From: CAINVV01 sp963663675
GTDB taxonomy: Bacteria; Bacteroidota; Bacteroidia; Bacteroidales; Prolixibacteraceae
Assembly (NCBI GenBank): GCA_963663675.1
Contig: OY760498.1
Location: forward strand, 3,968,001-4,032,000
Direction of reading: 5' to 3'
Length of the DNA: 64,000 nucleotides
The translations under genes were made by a program, and so were the position numbers. This document shows positions 1 through 8,307 of the stretch, piece by piece. The number at the start of each line of letters is the position of its first letter. The stretch's first letter is position 1. The notes below the pieces were generated by a model that was not told the origin of the DNA, did not search any database, and saw only the letters and a program-made list of their open reading frames with translations.

Positions 1-1544
1 GTCCTAAAGGCCGTAATGTTATTATTGAGAAAAAATTTGGTGCTCCGCTGGTGACAAAAGACGGTGTAACTGTTGCAAAAGAGATTGATCTTGCTGATTC
101 GTATGCCAATATCGGTGCACACCTTGTAAAGGAAGTTGCTTCTAAAACCGGTGACGATGCCGGTGATGGTACAACAACAGCAACTGTTCTTGCACAGTCT
201 ATCATTACAGTTGGACTTAAAAACGTTACTGCAGGTGCAAATCCAATGGACCTGAAACGCGGAATTGACAAAGCCGTAATCAAAGTTGTAGAACACATCA
301 GATCCCAGGCAATTAACGTAGGAAGTGATTTCAGCAAAATTGAGCAGGTTGCACGTGTATCGGCCAATAATGATTCAGAAATTGGTAAGCTGATTGCCGA
401 TGCAATGCAAAAAGTTAACAAGGAAGGTGTTATCACTGTCGAGGAAGCCAAAGGAACAGACACCTATGTGGAAGTTGTTGAAGGTATGCAGTTTGACCGT
501 GGTTATATATCACCCTATTTCGTAACTGACACTGAAAAGATGGCTACAGAAATGGATCATCCTTTCATTTTGATCCACGACAAGAAAATTGGATCTATGA
601 AGGAATTGGTTCCTGTACTTGAGGCAACGCATCAGTCAGGCCGTCCTTTGATGATCATTGCTGAAGATATCGAAGGAGAGGCATTGGCTACATTGGTGGT
701 CAACCGTTTACGTGCCGGTCTGAAAGTTTGTGCAGTGAAGGCACCAGGATTTGGTGATCGTCGTAAAGAGATGCTGGAAGACCTGGCTATCCTAACCGGT
801 GGAACTGTAATTACCGAAGAAAAAGGTATGAAATTGGAGGATACAACTCTTGAAATGCTTGGACGCGCTGAGAAAGTTACTGTCGACAAAGACAAAACGA
901 CAATTGTTAATGGTTCAGGAGACTCAGCTCTTATCGCTGCTCGTGTTGGCCAGATCAAAAAACAGATCGAAACAACTACTTCAGATTACGATCGCGAAAA
1001 ACTTCAGGAACGTCTTGCCAAACTTTCCGGTGGTGTAGCAGTTCTTTACGTAGGTGCTCCTTCAGAAATTGAGATGAAAGAGAAGAAAGCCCGTGTAGAT
1101 GACGCATTGAATGCAACCCGCGCCGCTATTGAAGAAGGTATCGTGCCCGGTGGTGGCGTTGCACTGATTCGTGCACAGGAGTCTCTCGAAGGACTTGAAG
1201 GTGACAATGACGATGAAACAACCGGTATCCTGATTGTAAAACGTGCAATCGAAGAGCCAATGCGTCAGATCGTTGCCAATGCCGGCGTTGAAGGTGCCGT
1301 TATCGTTCAGAAAGTTAAAGAAGGCAAAGGTGACTTCGGCTACAATGCACGCCTCGACATCTTCCAGAATCTTTATGAATCAGGAGTCATTGACCCTGCG
1401 AAAGTAACTCGTATCGCTCTTGAAAATGCTGCTTCAATTGCAGGAATGTTCTTAACCACAGAATGTGTCCTGGTAGAAGAAAAAGAAGAGAAATCAGCCA
1501 TGCCTCCACAAGGCATGGGCGGTGGAATGGGTGGAATGATGTAA
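1..1544 (+). CDS. groEL: 60 kDa chaperonin GroEL, 5' end outside window
   Basis: ATP-driven folding chaperone that forms double heptameric rings with GroES in the cytoplasm. The frame is already open at base 3, reading PKGRNVIIEKKFGAP before VTKDGVTVAKEI, so the true start lies left of the window and about 30 N-terminal residues are missing. The nucleotide-binding motif GDGTTTATVLA is visible near the start. The protein ends in the Gly/Met-rich tail GGGMGGMM, which is typical of GroEL. Some 513 residues are visible against about 545 in the family. A strong terminator follows. groES would be expected just upstream, outside the window. Confidence 0.98.
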   Translation, partial: PKGRNVIIEKKFGAPLVTKDGVTVAKEIDLADSYANIGAHLVKEVASKTGDDAGDGTTTATVLAQSIITVGLKNVTAGANPMDLKRGIDKAVIKVVEHIRSQAINVGSDFSKIEQVARVSANNDSEIGKLIADAMQKVNKEGVITVEEAKGTDTYVEVVEGMQFDRGYISPYFVTDTEKMATEMDHPFILIHDKKIGSMKELVPVLEATHQSGRPLMIIAEDIEGEALATLVVNRLRAGLKVCAVKAPGFGDRRKEMLEDLAILTGGTVITEEKGMKLEDTTLEMLGRAEKVTVDKDKTTIVNGSGDSALIAARVGQIKKQIETTTSDYDREKLQERLAKLSGGVAVLYVGAPSEIEMKEKKARVDDALNATRAAIEEGIVPGGGVALIRAQESLEGLEGDNDDETTGILIVKRAIEEPMRQIVANAGVEGAVIVQKVKEGKGDFGYNARLDIFQNLYESGVIDPAKVTRIALENAASIAGMFLTTECVLVEEKEEKSAMPPQGMGGGMGGMM

Positions 1545-1583
1545 TATACTCATCCAATATATAGGCCTTAATGGCTGCAATAC

Positions 1584-1613
1584 AAAGCTGTCGATTTTTC
1601 GGCAGCTTTTGTT
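1584..1613 (+). terminator. Rho-independent terminator after groEL
   Basis: AAAGCTGTCG pairs with CGGCAGCTTT (one T-G wobble) around a short T-rich loop and is followed by TTTTGTTTTG. It lies 40 bases after the groEL stop and separates it from mntP. Confidence 0.85.
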
Positions 1614-1655
1614 TTGTTCGAAATGAAAACTAATCCGAACATCTCCCAGGTTTTT

Positions 1656-1663
1656 TACCTTTG
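1656..1663 (+). promoter_or_regulatory. Bacteroidota -7 element TACCTTTG for mntP
   Basis: TACCTTTG matches the TAnnTTTG consensus 18 bases before the ATG at 1682. I see no good -33 TTG at normal spacing. The element overlaps the alternative TTG start at 1661, which argues for the ATG. Confidence 0.5.
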
Positions 1664-1681
1664 CAGAATCAATCGCAACTA

Positions 1682-2242
1682 ATGGATCTGTTTACTGTAT
1701 TCGTTCTGGCAATCGGACTATCGATGGACTCTTTTGCAGTTGCTGTCAGTTGCGGTCTGGCAGAACAAAAAGTCACTTTTGGCCATGCTGTAAAAATATC
1801 ATTCGCGTTTGCCTTCTTCCAGGGAATTTTGCCTTTGTTGGGTTGGCTTATGGGTACCGAACTAAAGGGCTTTGTCGAAAGCATCGACCATTGGATTGCC
1901 TTCTCTTTACTTACTTACCTGGGCGGAAAGATGATTTATGAAAGTTTCAGTGACGACCTCACCGATAAAGTAACAGATATATATTCTTTCAGGCACATAA
2001 TAACCCTTTCCATAGCTACCAGTATTGATGCCCTCGTCGTTGGTTTCAGCTATGCAATGGCAGAAACCGGCAAATTATTTGGCGGTGTGGTGGTTATCGG
2101 ATCTGTTACTTTTTTATTTTCAATGCTGGGAATTAGAATCGGGAAGGACGTAGGAAGCAGATTCGGGTCAAAAGTTGAGTTCCTGGGTGGCCTCATACTA
2201 TTTGGAATAGGCCTTAAGATTCTGATCGAACATTTGGGGTAA
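1682..2242 (+). CDS. mntP: MntP-type manganese efflux pump (DUF204)
   Basis: Inner-membrane exporter of Mn2+. The 186-residue protein is almost wholly hydrophobic, with about six membrane segments in two repeats. Each repeat carries the family Asp motif: SMDSFAVAVS near residue 15 and SIDALVVGFS near residue 110. Length matches the family (about 185-190). The ATG at 1682 is preferred over a TTG at 1661 because a -7 promoter element covers the TTG. The gene is monocistronic between the groEL terminator and the arsenic cluster. The family is clear; metal specificity is inferred from homologues. Confidence 0.9.
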   Translation: MDLFTVFVLAIGLSMDSFAVAVSCGLAEQKVTFGHAVKISFAFAFFQGILPLLGWLMGTELKGFVESIDHWIAFSLLTYLGGKMIYESFSDDLTDKVTDIYSFRHIITLSIATSIDALVVGFSYAMAETGKLFGGVVVIGSVTFLFSMLGIRIGKDVGSRFGSKVEFLGGLILFGIGLKILIEHLG

Positions 2243-2339
2243 GCATACTGCTCTATTTTCAATAACCTGATAACTATTGGGGACCTGTGGATTCCTTCTC
2301 CATTAGATTTATACAAATCTAAACTTTCACTTCAAAAAA

Positions 2340-2388
2340 TTTGGACATTTCAAAAAAACGTGTCAACTTTGTTCGTAATTTCACGAAC
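2340..2388 (+). promoter_or_regulatory. Promoter and palindromic operator of arsR
   Basis: TTTG at 2340-2343, a 20-base spacer and CAACTTTG at 2364-2371 fit the Bacteroidota -33/-7 promoter with one mismatch. GTTCGT (2371-2376) and ACGAAC (2383-2388) form a perfect inverted repeat with a six-base spacer, starting at the last base of the -7 element and covering the expected transcription start. This is where ArsR-family repressors usually bind. The arsR ATG is 15 bases downstream. Confidence 0.75.
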
Positions 2389-2402
2389 TACGAATTATAT
2401 CA

Positions 2403-2726
2403 ATGGAAACAATCACACAAGACCATAAAAAAGCTGCAAGATACGCCAAAGCGATGGGACACCCTATCAGGATGTATGTGCTCGAACTTTTGTCAAAACA
2501 ATCATGTTGCTACAGTGGTGACTTATCGGAAGTCCTCCCGATAGTGAAGTCCACACTCTCACAGCACTTGAAGGAATTGAAAGATGCGGGCTTAATCCAG
2601 GGCGAAATTGAAGCTCCAAGAATTAAGTATTGTTTGAACACGGAAAACTGGGTGGAAGCACAGGAACTATTTAATAAATTCCTGAATAGACCTATTACAA
2701 TAACAAATTGTCAAACAGAGAAATAA
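2403..2726 (+). CDS. arsR: ArsR/SmtB-family arsenical repressor
   Basis: Winged-helix repressor that releases DNA on binding trivalent arsenic. At 107 residues it has the usual size. The recognition helix lies around residues 45-65 (VKSTLSQHLKELKDAGLI), followed by the wing. Cys35-Cys36 in SKQSCCYSGD and Cys77 are candidate As(III) ligands; a vicinal Cys pair is used by many ArsR proteins. It is the first gene of the arsenic cluster and sits directly behind a palindromic operator, so autorepression of the whole cluster is likely. ATG start. Confidence 0.92.
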   Translation: METITQDHKKAARYAKAMGHPIRMYVLELLSKQSCCYSGDLSEVLPIVKSTLSQHLKELKDAGLIQGEIEAPRIKYCLNTENWVEAQELFNKFLNRPITITNCQTEK

Positions 2727-2739
2727 CGAATTTTTCAAA

Positions 2740-2973
2740 ATGGAAATAAAAATTCTGGGACCAGGTTGCCAAAAGTGCAAAACACTTGAAAAAATTACCC
2801 GCGAAGTAGTTGAACAAAATGGCATAGATGCAACCATCATCAAAGTCGATGATATTATGGAAATCATGAAATACGGTGTTATGACAACCCCTGCATTGGT
2901 CGTTAACGGAAAAGTTGAAATAAAAGGCCGTGTTCCATCTTCTGAAGAAATCAAACAAGTCCTGACCAGGTAA
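2740..2973 (+). CDS. Small thioredoxin-like (redox-active disulfide) protein
   Basis: A 77-residue cytoplasmic thioredoxin-fold protein of the compact MTH895/redox-active disulfide protein 2 type. The active site is GCQKC with Cys10 and Cys13, and the cis-proline motif is TTPA near residue 50. It lacks a signal peptide. It starts 13 bases after arsR and is followed closely by arsF, so it is in the arsenic operon. It may deliver electrons to the arsenate reductase or to the ArsF/ArsG pair; this is inference from context. Confidence 0.88.
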   Translation: MEIKILGPGCQKCKTLEKITREVVEQNGIDATIIKVDDIMEIMKYGVMTTPALVVNGKVEIKGRVPSSEEIKQVLTR

Positions 2974-2983
2974 ATCTTGCGGT

Positions 2984-3391
2984 ATGAAAAGAGCAATTGT
3001 ATTTAGTATTGCGCTCCTGTTTTTGGGTTCCTTCTTTGGCCATGCCCAAAGTTCGGCAAAAGCAACTTCCACTGCTGCAACAGAGCAAATAGAAGCCTAT
3101 TATTTTCATTTTAAGGCCCGGTGTGAAACATGCAGAGTTGTCGAATCAGAAGCAAAGGCCGATATTTTGAGCCTTTACCCCGGCAGGGCAACCTTTAAGT
3201 CCATTAACCTTGATGATGCCTCCAGTAAACCAATTGCAGACAGACTCAAAATTACAGGTCAAACACTTCTGGTTGTAAAAGGGGATAAGCAAATAAATCT
3301 GACCAATGAAGGTTTTTTGTATGCAACTACAAACCCTGACAAGCTCAAAAAAATTATCAAACAAAAAGTGGATGGTCTCTTTGATTTATAA
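2984..3391 (+). CDS. arsF: ArsF-family exported thioredoxin-like protein
   Basis: A 135-residue exported protein with a signal peptide in residues 1-21 and a single CxxC (Cys47-Glu-Thr-Cys50). It matches the ArsF family, described as a nitroreductase subunit encoded next to the ArsG permease in Bacteroidota arsenic clusters. The fold appears thioredoxin-like (beta strand, CxxC, helix), placing it in the periplasm. It ends four bases before the arsG ATG, so the two are probably translationally linked. The exact substrate is not visible in the sequence. Confidence 0.8.
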   Translation: MKRAIVFSIALLFLGSFFGHAQSSAKATSTAATEQIEAYYFHFKARCETCRVVESEAKADILSLYPGRATFKSINLDDASSKPIADRLKITGQTLLVVKGDKQINLTNEGFLYATTNPDKLKKIIKQKVDGLFDL

Positions 3392-3394
3392 TTG

Positions 3395-4093
3395 ATGGAT
3401 TTTCTCACCAACCTTTTGGAGAATAGCACAATTCCCTGGCTTTCAGCCTTGGTGCTGGGTTTAATGACTGCTATCAGCCCGTGCCCGCTTGCCACCAACA
3501 TTACGGCTGTAGGCTTTATCAGCAAGGATATTGAAAACCGGAACCGTGTTTTCGTGAATGGCTTGCTTTATACCCTGGGACGTGCAATTTCCTATACAAC
3601 CATCGCCTTAATTATCTACCTGGGCGTGGATCAGTTTAAGTTTTCAGGCATATTCCAGCGTTATGGCGAAAAGATTTTGGGTCCCTCGCTAATTATTATC
3701 GGTTTGTTTATGCTTGATACAATTAAAATTAAGTTCCCTGGCATGAACAGGCTTGCATCAAAAATGGAGTCTAGAACAAAATGGGGATACTTTGATTCAA
3801 CTTTACTGGGAATGATATTTGCATTGGCCTTCTGCCCGTATAGTGGAGTCCTTTATTTTGGCATGCTGGTCCCATTGACAGTCTCCAGTGCTTCAGGTCT
3901 CTATCTGCCAGTGGTATTTGCAATTGCTACTGGTATCCCGGTTATCATTTTTGCCTGGATATTGGCCTACGCGGTTTCAAGTATTGGGAATGTCTACAAA
4001 AAAGTAAAGAATTTCGAACTGTGGTTCCGACAGATTATTGCCATACTCTTTATTGCCGTTGGTATCTATTATATTTTCAGAGTATTCCTTTAA
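3395..4093 (+). CDS. arsG: ArsG-family permease, DsbD/CcdA superfamily
   Basis: Inner-membrane protein of 232 residues with about six membrane segments. ISPCPLATN (Cys30) and the later FCPYSG motif are the paired Cys-Pro motifs of the CcdA/DsbD redox-transport superfamily. The family has been linked to aromatic arsenical efflux with ArsF as partner. The ATG at 3395 is preferred over a TTG three bases earlier. It lies three bases after arsF. A role in passing electrons to ArsF in the periplasm is equally compatible with the fold; I cannot choose between the two from sequence. Confidence 0.8.
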   Translation: MDFLTNLLENSTIPWLSALVLGLMTAISPCPLATNITAVGFISKDIENRNRVFVNGLLYTLGRAISYTTIALIIYLGVDQFKFSGIFQRYGEKILGPSLIIIGLFMLDTIKIKFPGMNRLASKMESRTKWGYFDSTLLGMIFALAFCPYSGVLYFGMLVPLTVSSASGLYLPVVFAIATGIPVIIFAWILAYAVSSIGNVYKKVKNFELWFRQIIAILFIAVGIYYIFRVFL

Positions 4094-4102
4094 AAAATTT
4101 GC

Positions 4103-5167
4103 ATGATAGGTTCATCGAATTACGAGCTTATTGAATCGTCCCGTATGAAAAACAAAAAATATACAACCTGGTTACCTGTAGCACTTGTGCCAATATGGTA
4201 TCTTATTTATCACAATCTCCAGCCAATGACCGATTTGTTCATTGACTCTACTTTGGGAATGACCAAAGGGCAACATCTTACGGAAGCCTTGAGATTCTTC
4301 GTTTTTGAGTTCCCAAAGGTGATGCTTTTGTTAACGCTTATTATCTTCATTGTAGGAATTATCCGCTCCTACTTTACTCCCGAACGCACCCGAAAAGCCC
4401 TTGAAGGGAAGAAAACTTTTACAGGCAATGTGATGGCTGCAACGCTGGGAATTGTTACCCCGTTTTGCTCTTGTTCTGCTATCCCCCTGTTTTTAGGATT
4501 TGTAGAGTCAGGAGTTCCACTTGGCGTTACATTTTCCTTTCTGATTGCTGCACCTATGATCAACGAAGTGGCTATTATTCTTTTGTATGGTATGTTTGGG
4601 TGGAAGGTGGCTGCCATATATATTGGTACAGGATTAGCTATTGCGATATTGGCGGGCTGGATCATTGGTTTGTTGAAACTGGAAAAATGGGTTGAGCCCT
4701 GGGTGTATCAAACCCGCATGGGGGATAGCGGAATGGAAGAAGAGAATCTGACCTTTGCCAACCGAATCCGGTTTGGATATGAGGCCGTTAAAGAGATTGT
4801 AGGCAAAGTATGGATATATGTGGCATTAGGTATCTTAGTTGGCGCAGGGGCTCATGGTTATGTTCCGGAGGAATTCATGGCAGCCTTAATGGGCAAATCG
4901 GCATGGTATTCAATACCTCTTTCAATTTTGATTGGTATTCCATTGTATTCTAATGCAGCTGGGATTGTTCCGATTGTTTCGGTACTGATTGAAAAAGGGG
5001 CATCGCTTGGAACAGCACTGGCTTTTATGATGGCGGTAATTGGCCTTTCACTACCAGAAATGGTAATCCTTCGAAAAGTATTAAAACTCCCGCTGATCTT
5101 CACTTTCATTGGGATCGTAGGTTTTGGAATAATGTTAGTCGGGTATTTGTTTAATTATATTTTTTAA
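4103..5167 (+). CDS. ArsP-like permease (DUF318/YraQ family)
   Basis: A 354-residue inner-membrane permease with about eight to ten membrane segments. The motif TPFCSCSAIP (Cys122, Cys124) is the conserved Cys site of the DUF318 family, which includes ArsP, an exporter of trivalent methylated arsenicals. Together with arsM downstream, export of methylated products is plausible. An alternative ATG at 4145 would remove 14 residues and leave MKNKKYTTW as the N-terminus. Nine bases separate it from arsG. Specificity is inferred from the family and context. Confidence 0.85.
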   Translation: MIGSSNYELIESSRMKNKKYTTWLPVALVPIWYLIYHNLQPMTDLFIDSTLGMTKGQHLTEALRFFVFEFPKVMLLLTLIIFIVGIIRSYFTPERTRKALEGKKTFTGNVMAATLGIVTPFCSCSAIPLFLGFVESGVPLGVTFSFLIAAPMINEVAIILLYGMFGWKVAAIYIGTGLAIAILAGWIIGLLKLEKWVEPWVYQTRMGDSGMEEENLTFANRIRFGYEAVKEIVGKVWIYVALGILVGAGAHGYVPEEFMAALMGKSAWYSIPLSILIGIPLYSNAAGIVPIVSVLIEKGASLGTALAFMMAVIGLSLPEMVILRKVLKLPLIFTFIGIVGFGIMLVGYLFNYIF

Positions 5168-5171
5168 CACA

Positions 5172-5597
5172 ATGAGAACAACTGAAAAACCAACCTTACA
5201 AAATTTTCATATTGAAGGGGTAAAACATATTATACCCTTAGATGCTTTTGAAATTATTAAAAATGGTGATGCTGTATTGATAGATGTCCGTGAACTAAGT
5301 GAAGTCAGGCTGGAGAAAATTCCGCTCGATCGTGTATTGAACCATCCAATGTCGGTAATCATGGAAAGAATACCATATATCTCAAAAGATCAGCACATTA
5401 TATTAATTTGTCAAGGTGGCGTTCGCAGTGTGAAGGTTGCCAATTTGCTCAACAGGCAAGGTTATCCTGATGTTGCAAATCTGGAAGGCGGAATTTCTTT
5501 GTGGAAGGCACAAGGCCTTCCCATTGAGAGCAATATCACTACTGGAGGATGCGGGTGCACACCTGCATTCCCTAAAACAGGTTATACATTGTTATAA
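5172..5597 (+). CDS. Rhodanese-like sulfurtransferase domain protein
   Basis: A 141-residue single rhodanese domain with VLIDVRELSE near residue 35 and the active-site loop ICQGGVRS with catalytic Cys80. The C-terminus adds GGCGCTP, a Cys-Gly-Cys motif that could bind metal or exchange thiols. No signal peptide is seen, so it is cytoplasmic. It starts four bases after the permease. Rhodaneses occur in many arsenic clusters, but their task there is not settled; sulfur donation for thiol or thioarsenate chemistry is a guess. Confidence 0.88.
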   Translation: MRTTEKPTLQNFHIEGVKHIIPLDAFEIIKNGDAVLIDVRELSEVRLEKIPLDRVLNHPMSVIMERIPYISKDQHIILICQGGVRSVKVANLLNRQGYPDVANLEGGISLWKAQGLPIESNITTGGCGCTPAFPKTGYTLL

Positions 5598-5651
5598 TTA
5601 CACATCCGGCTATCCGTAGTAATCACGAAGTAAAGTTTAGGAGAATTTGTA

Positions 5652-6071
5652 ATGAGTAAGATAAAAAATCATAGGCTATTTTTCATTTTGATTGTATTGG
5701 CGTATATGACAACAACTGCGTACGCACAAAATAAAAATCAGAATAGTAAAATTGAAAACACCATCAAACAGCCAAAGGAAGCTGTAAAATATAAAGTAAC
5801 ATTTATCGAACTCGGTTCTTTGCGTTGTATTCCCTGCCGCGAAATGCAGGCAGTCATGAAGGCTATAGAAGAAAAATATGGAAGCCAGGTTAAGGTTGTG
5901 TTTCACGATGTCTGGACACCGGAAGGAAAACCCTTTGCGGAAAAATATGATATTGACCAAATTCCCACACAGGTGTTTCTGGATGAGAACGGGAAAGAAT
6001 TCTCAAGGCATGTCGGATATTTTCCGGAAGAAGATCTGGTGGCAGTTTTGAACAAAAAAGGTGTAAAATAA
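5652..6071 (+). CDS. Exported thioredoxin-family protein
   Basis: A 139-residue protein with a signal peptide (residues 1-25, ending TTAYAQ) followed by a thioredoxin domain. The active site RCIPC has Cys59 and Cys62, and the cis-Pro motif is IPTQVF. The final helix is typical of thioredoxins. It is most likely periplasmic and may interact with the ArsG/CcdA-type protein upstream. It lies 54 bases after the rhodanese gene, in the same orientation. Confidence 0.88.
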   Translation: MSKIKNHRLFFILIVLAYMTTTAYAQNKNQNSKIENTIKQPKEAVKYKVTFIELGSLRCIPCREMQAVMKAIEEKYGSQVKVVFHDVWTPEGKPFAEKYDIDQIPTQVFLDENGKEFSRHVGYFPEEDLVAVLNKKGVK

Positions 6072-6145
6072 TGAGTCAAAAGGCAGTTTCACAAAATTCT
6101 GCATTTAGTAATTCATTCACTAAACAAACCTATAAATAATAAAAC

Positions 6146-6919
6146 ATGAAAGCAAAGTCACTTGGTTTTATTGGTGGTGGACGTATCACCAGAATTTTTC
6201 TCGAGGCATTAACCAATGAGAAATTTGACATCCAGTCTGTCGTTGTATTTGATACCAATCCAGAGGTACTTGGTCTCCTGAAACAACAGTTTCCAAAGAT
6301 AGTTATCGCTGAAACAGCAGAAGAAACTGCTGTTCAGCCAATTGTATTTATCGCATTGCATCCGCCGGTAATAATGGAAACTTTAGACAAAATTGCTGGT
6401 AATGTTGCATCCGACGCCATGGTAATTTCCCTGGCTCCAAAAATTACAATTGAAAAGATCAAATCCAAACTCCAAATCCCGAACATTGCCCGGATGATCC
6501 CAAATGCTACCTCATACATTAACCAGGGATACAATCCGGTGACTTTTGCAACAGGCTTCTTTGATAAAGAAAAAGCAGAACTATTTAATCTGCTGCAATT
6601 ATTGGGAACTACTTTCGAAGTTGAAGAACCAAAACTTGAAGCCTACGCTATTCTTTCAGCAATGCTTCCTACCTACTTCTGGTTCCAGTGGAAAGAGTTG
6701 ATCAGTCTCGGCGAACCGATGGGTCTCACAGTGGAAGAATGTAAAACAGCAATACATCAGACATTGTTGGCGGCCACAAATCTCTACTTTGAATCGGGTC
6801 TTTCTCCTGAAAAGGTAATAGACTTAATTCCGTTGAAACCAATTGGCGAAAACCAGTCCCAGATTGCTGAAATCTATCAGACAAAACTGATGGGATTGTT
6901 TGAAAAGATCAAACCCTAG
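6146..6919 (+). CDS. ProC-like NAD(P)-binding oxidoreductase in the arsenic cluster
   Basis: A 257-residue protein with an N-terminal Rossmann motif (GFIGGGRI, residues 7-14) and a C-terminal helical half as in pyrroline-5-carboxylate reductase. The MIPNATSYINQG segment matches the ProC substrate-region motif (MPNTPALVGEG type). It is therefore ProC/F420-dependent-reductase-like, but its place between a thioredoxin and arsC suggests a role other than proline synthesis. I cannot tell its substrate. The start at 6146 is an ATG with no competing upstream ATG in frame. Confidence 0.75.
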   Translation: MKAKSLGFIGGGRITRIFLEALTNEKFDIQSVVVFDTNPEVLGLLKQQFPKIVIAETAEETAVQPIVFIALHPPVIMETLDKIAGNVASDAMVISLAPKITIEKIKSKLQIPNIARMIPNATSYINQGYNPVTFATGFFDKEKAELFNLLQLLGTTFEVEEPKLEAYAILSAMLPTYFWFQWKELISLGEPMGLTVEECKTAIHQTLLAATNLYFESGLSPEKVIDLIPLKPIGENQSQIAEIYQTKLMGLFEKIKP

Positions 6920-6964
6920 CAATGCCGGTAAATTGGTAAGATACTCAATATTAAAATTTTAATT

Positions 6965-7390
6965 ATGAAAATTCTGATCCTTTGTACAGGAAACAGTTGC
7001 CGGAGCCAGATGGCTCATGGATTTCTTCAGTCATTCGATCCTGCTATTACCGTCTGTTCCGCCGGGACTGAGGCTTCGGGAAAATTAAATCAAAAGGCTG
7101 TTATTGCCATGAAAGAGATTGGAATTGATATTAGTAACCATACTTCTGATCCGGTCGATTTATACCTGGTCCAGGACTGGGATTATGTAATCACCGTTTG
7201 CGGCGGTGCCAATGAAAACTGTCCGGCATTCCCCGGGAAAGTAAAGCACCGTCGGCACATTGGTTTCGATGATCCTTCACACGCTGTTGGTACTGAGGAA
7301 TTTATTCACAGCGAATTTATTCGTGTCCGGGAGGAAATCAGAGAAGGTTTCCGGAAATTTTATGTCGAAGACATTAAACCACAATTATGA
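6965..7390 (+). CDS. arsC: Thioredoxin-coupled arsenate reductase ArsC (LMW-PTPase type)
   Basis: Cytoplasmic enzyme that reduces As(V) to As(III). It is 141 residues long, with the phosphatase-like loop CTGNSCR (nucleophile Cys7, Arg13) at the N-terminus. Cys79 and Cys86 in VCGGANENC correspond to the Cys82/Cys89 redox relay of Staphylococcus ArsC. It is thus the thioredoxin-dependent type, which fits the thioredoxin-like genes in the cluster. Its product, As(III), would be the substrate of both ArsM and ACR3 encoded next. Confidence 0.95.
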   Translation: MKILILCTGNSCRSQMAHGFLQSFDPAITVCSAGTEASGKLNQKAVIAMKEIGIDISNHTSDPVDLYLVQDWDYVITVCGGANENCPAFPGKVKHRRHIGFDDPSHAVGTEEFIHSEFIRVREEIREGFRKFYVEDIKPQL

Positions 7391-7475
7391 AACGACCATT
7401 CTGATCCCTGACGCAAAACATAAAAACAGGGACAGGGAGTTCCATAAGACCGTAGAAAATCGAAATTATATACAA

Positions 7476-8279
7476 ATGAAAGCTGAAGATTTAAAGTTAG
7501 TTGTACAGGAAAAGTATGGAGCTATTGCCAAACAAAGTCTGTTGTTGAATCAAGCATCATGCTGCGGAACATCAGGCTGTTGCGGTAATTTAGATATCAA
7601 AATGATCGGGGATGAATATCAAAGCATTGATGGACATCACCAGGATGCGGATTTAGGCCTGGGTTGTGGCATTCCGACCCAGTTTGCAGCCATCAATACA
7701 GGTGATCATGTTTTGGATCTTGGGAGTGGTGCAGGTAATGATTGTTTCGTGGCACGAGCCATTGTCGGGGACAAGGGGAAGGTTACTGGTATTGATTTTA
7801 CTGATGCGATGATTGAAAAGGCAATTATCAACAACAAAACGCTGGGTTACTCAAACGTTGAATTTATCAAAGGCGATATTGAAAATATGCCACTGCCCGA
7901 TAACAGTTTTGATGTAGTAGTGTCGAACTGTGTTTTAAATCTGGTTCCGGATAAGGGAAAAGCCTTTGCTGAGATCATGCGTGTATTGAAGCCTGGAGGC
8001 CATTTTTGCGTCTCTGATGTGATCTTAAAAGGAGAGTTGCCAGAAAAGCTTAAAAACGATCTGGAGATGTATGCGGGTTGTGTATCAGGTGCCATCGAAG
8101 AGAGTTACTATTTGAATATTATTGTGAATCAGGGATTTACCAATGTCACAATTCATAAAATGAAACAAATCTCGATCCCGGTAGATATCCTCGAAAAATA
8201 TCTGAAGAGGACAGAAATTGATGAATTCGGGTATGGTGAAAGGGGAATATTCAGCATAACAGTATCAGGTTGTAAATAA
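7476..8279 (+). CDS. arsM: Arsenite S-adenosylmethionine methyltransferase ArsM
   Basis: Methylates As(III) using SAM. It has 267 residues from the ATG at 7476; the frame stays open upstream into arsC but without a better start. The N-terminus carries Cys pairs 29/30 and 35/36 (SCCGTSGCCG). The SAM site is DLGSGAGND (residues 81-89). Cys64, Cys152 and Cys202 match the three conserved As(III)-binding cysteines; the Cys152-Cys202 gap of 50 residues equals that of the algal enzyme (174/224). Cytoplasmic. It lies between arsC and acr3. Confidence 0.95.
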   Translation: MKAEDLKLVVQEKYGAIAKQSLLLNQASCCGTSGCCGNLDIKMIGDEYQSIDGHHQDADLGLGCGIPTQFAAINTGDHVLDLGSGAGNDCFVARAIVGDKGKVTGIDFTDAMIEKAIINNKTLGYSNVEFIKGDIENMPLPDNSFDVVVSNCVLNLVPDKGKAFAEIMRVLKPGGHFCVSDVILKGELPEKLKNDLEMYAGCVSGAIEESYYLNIIVNQGFTNVTIHKMKQISIPVDILEKYLKRTEIDEFGYGERGIFSITVSGCK

Positions 8280-8307
8280 TTATTTTTTCAATTCACAAAT
8301 TAGGAAT

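Noticed and set aside
2695..3072. 125-codon minus-strand frame across the small thioredoxin and arsF genes
   Set aside because: It lies wholly opposite two clear genes and has no recognisable motif or start region.
7260..7475. Longer N-terminus of ArsM reaching into arsC
   Set aside because: The extra 72 codons overlap arsC in another frame; the ATG at 7476 begins a sequence that fits ArsM.
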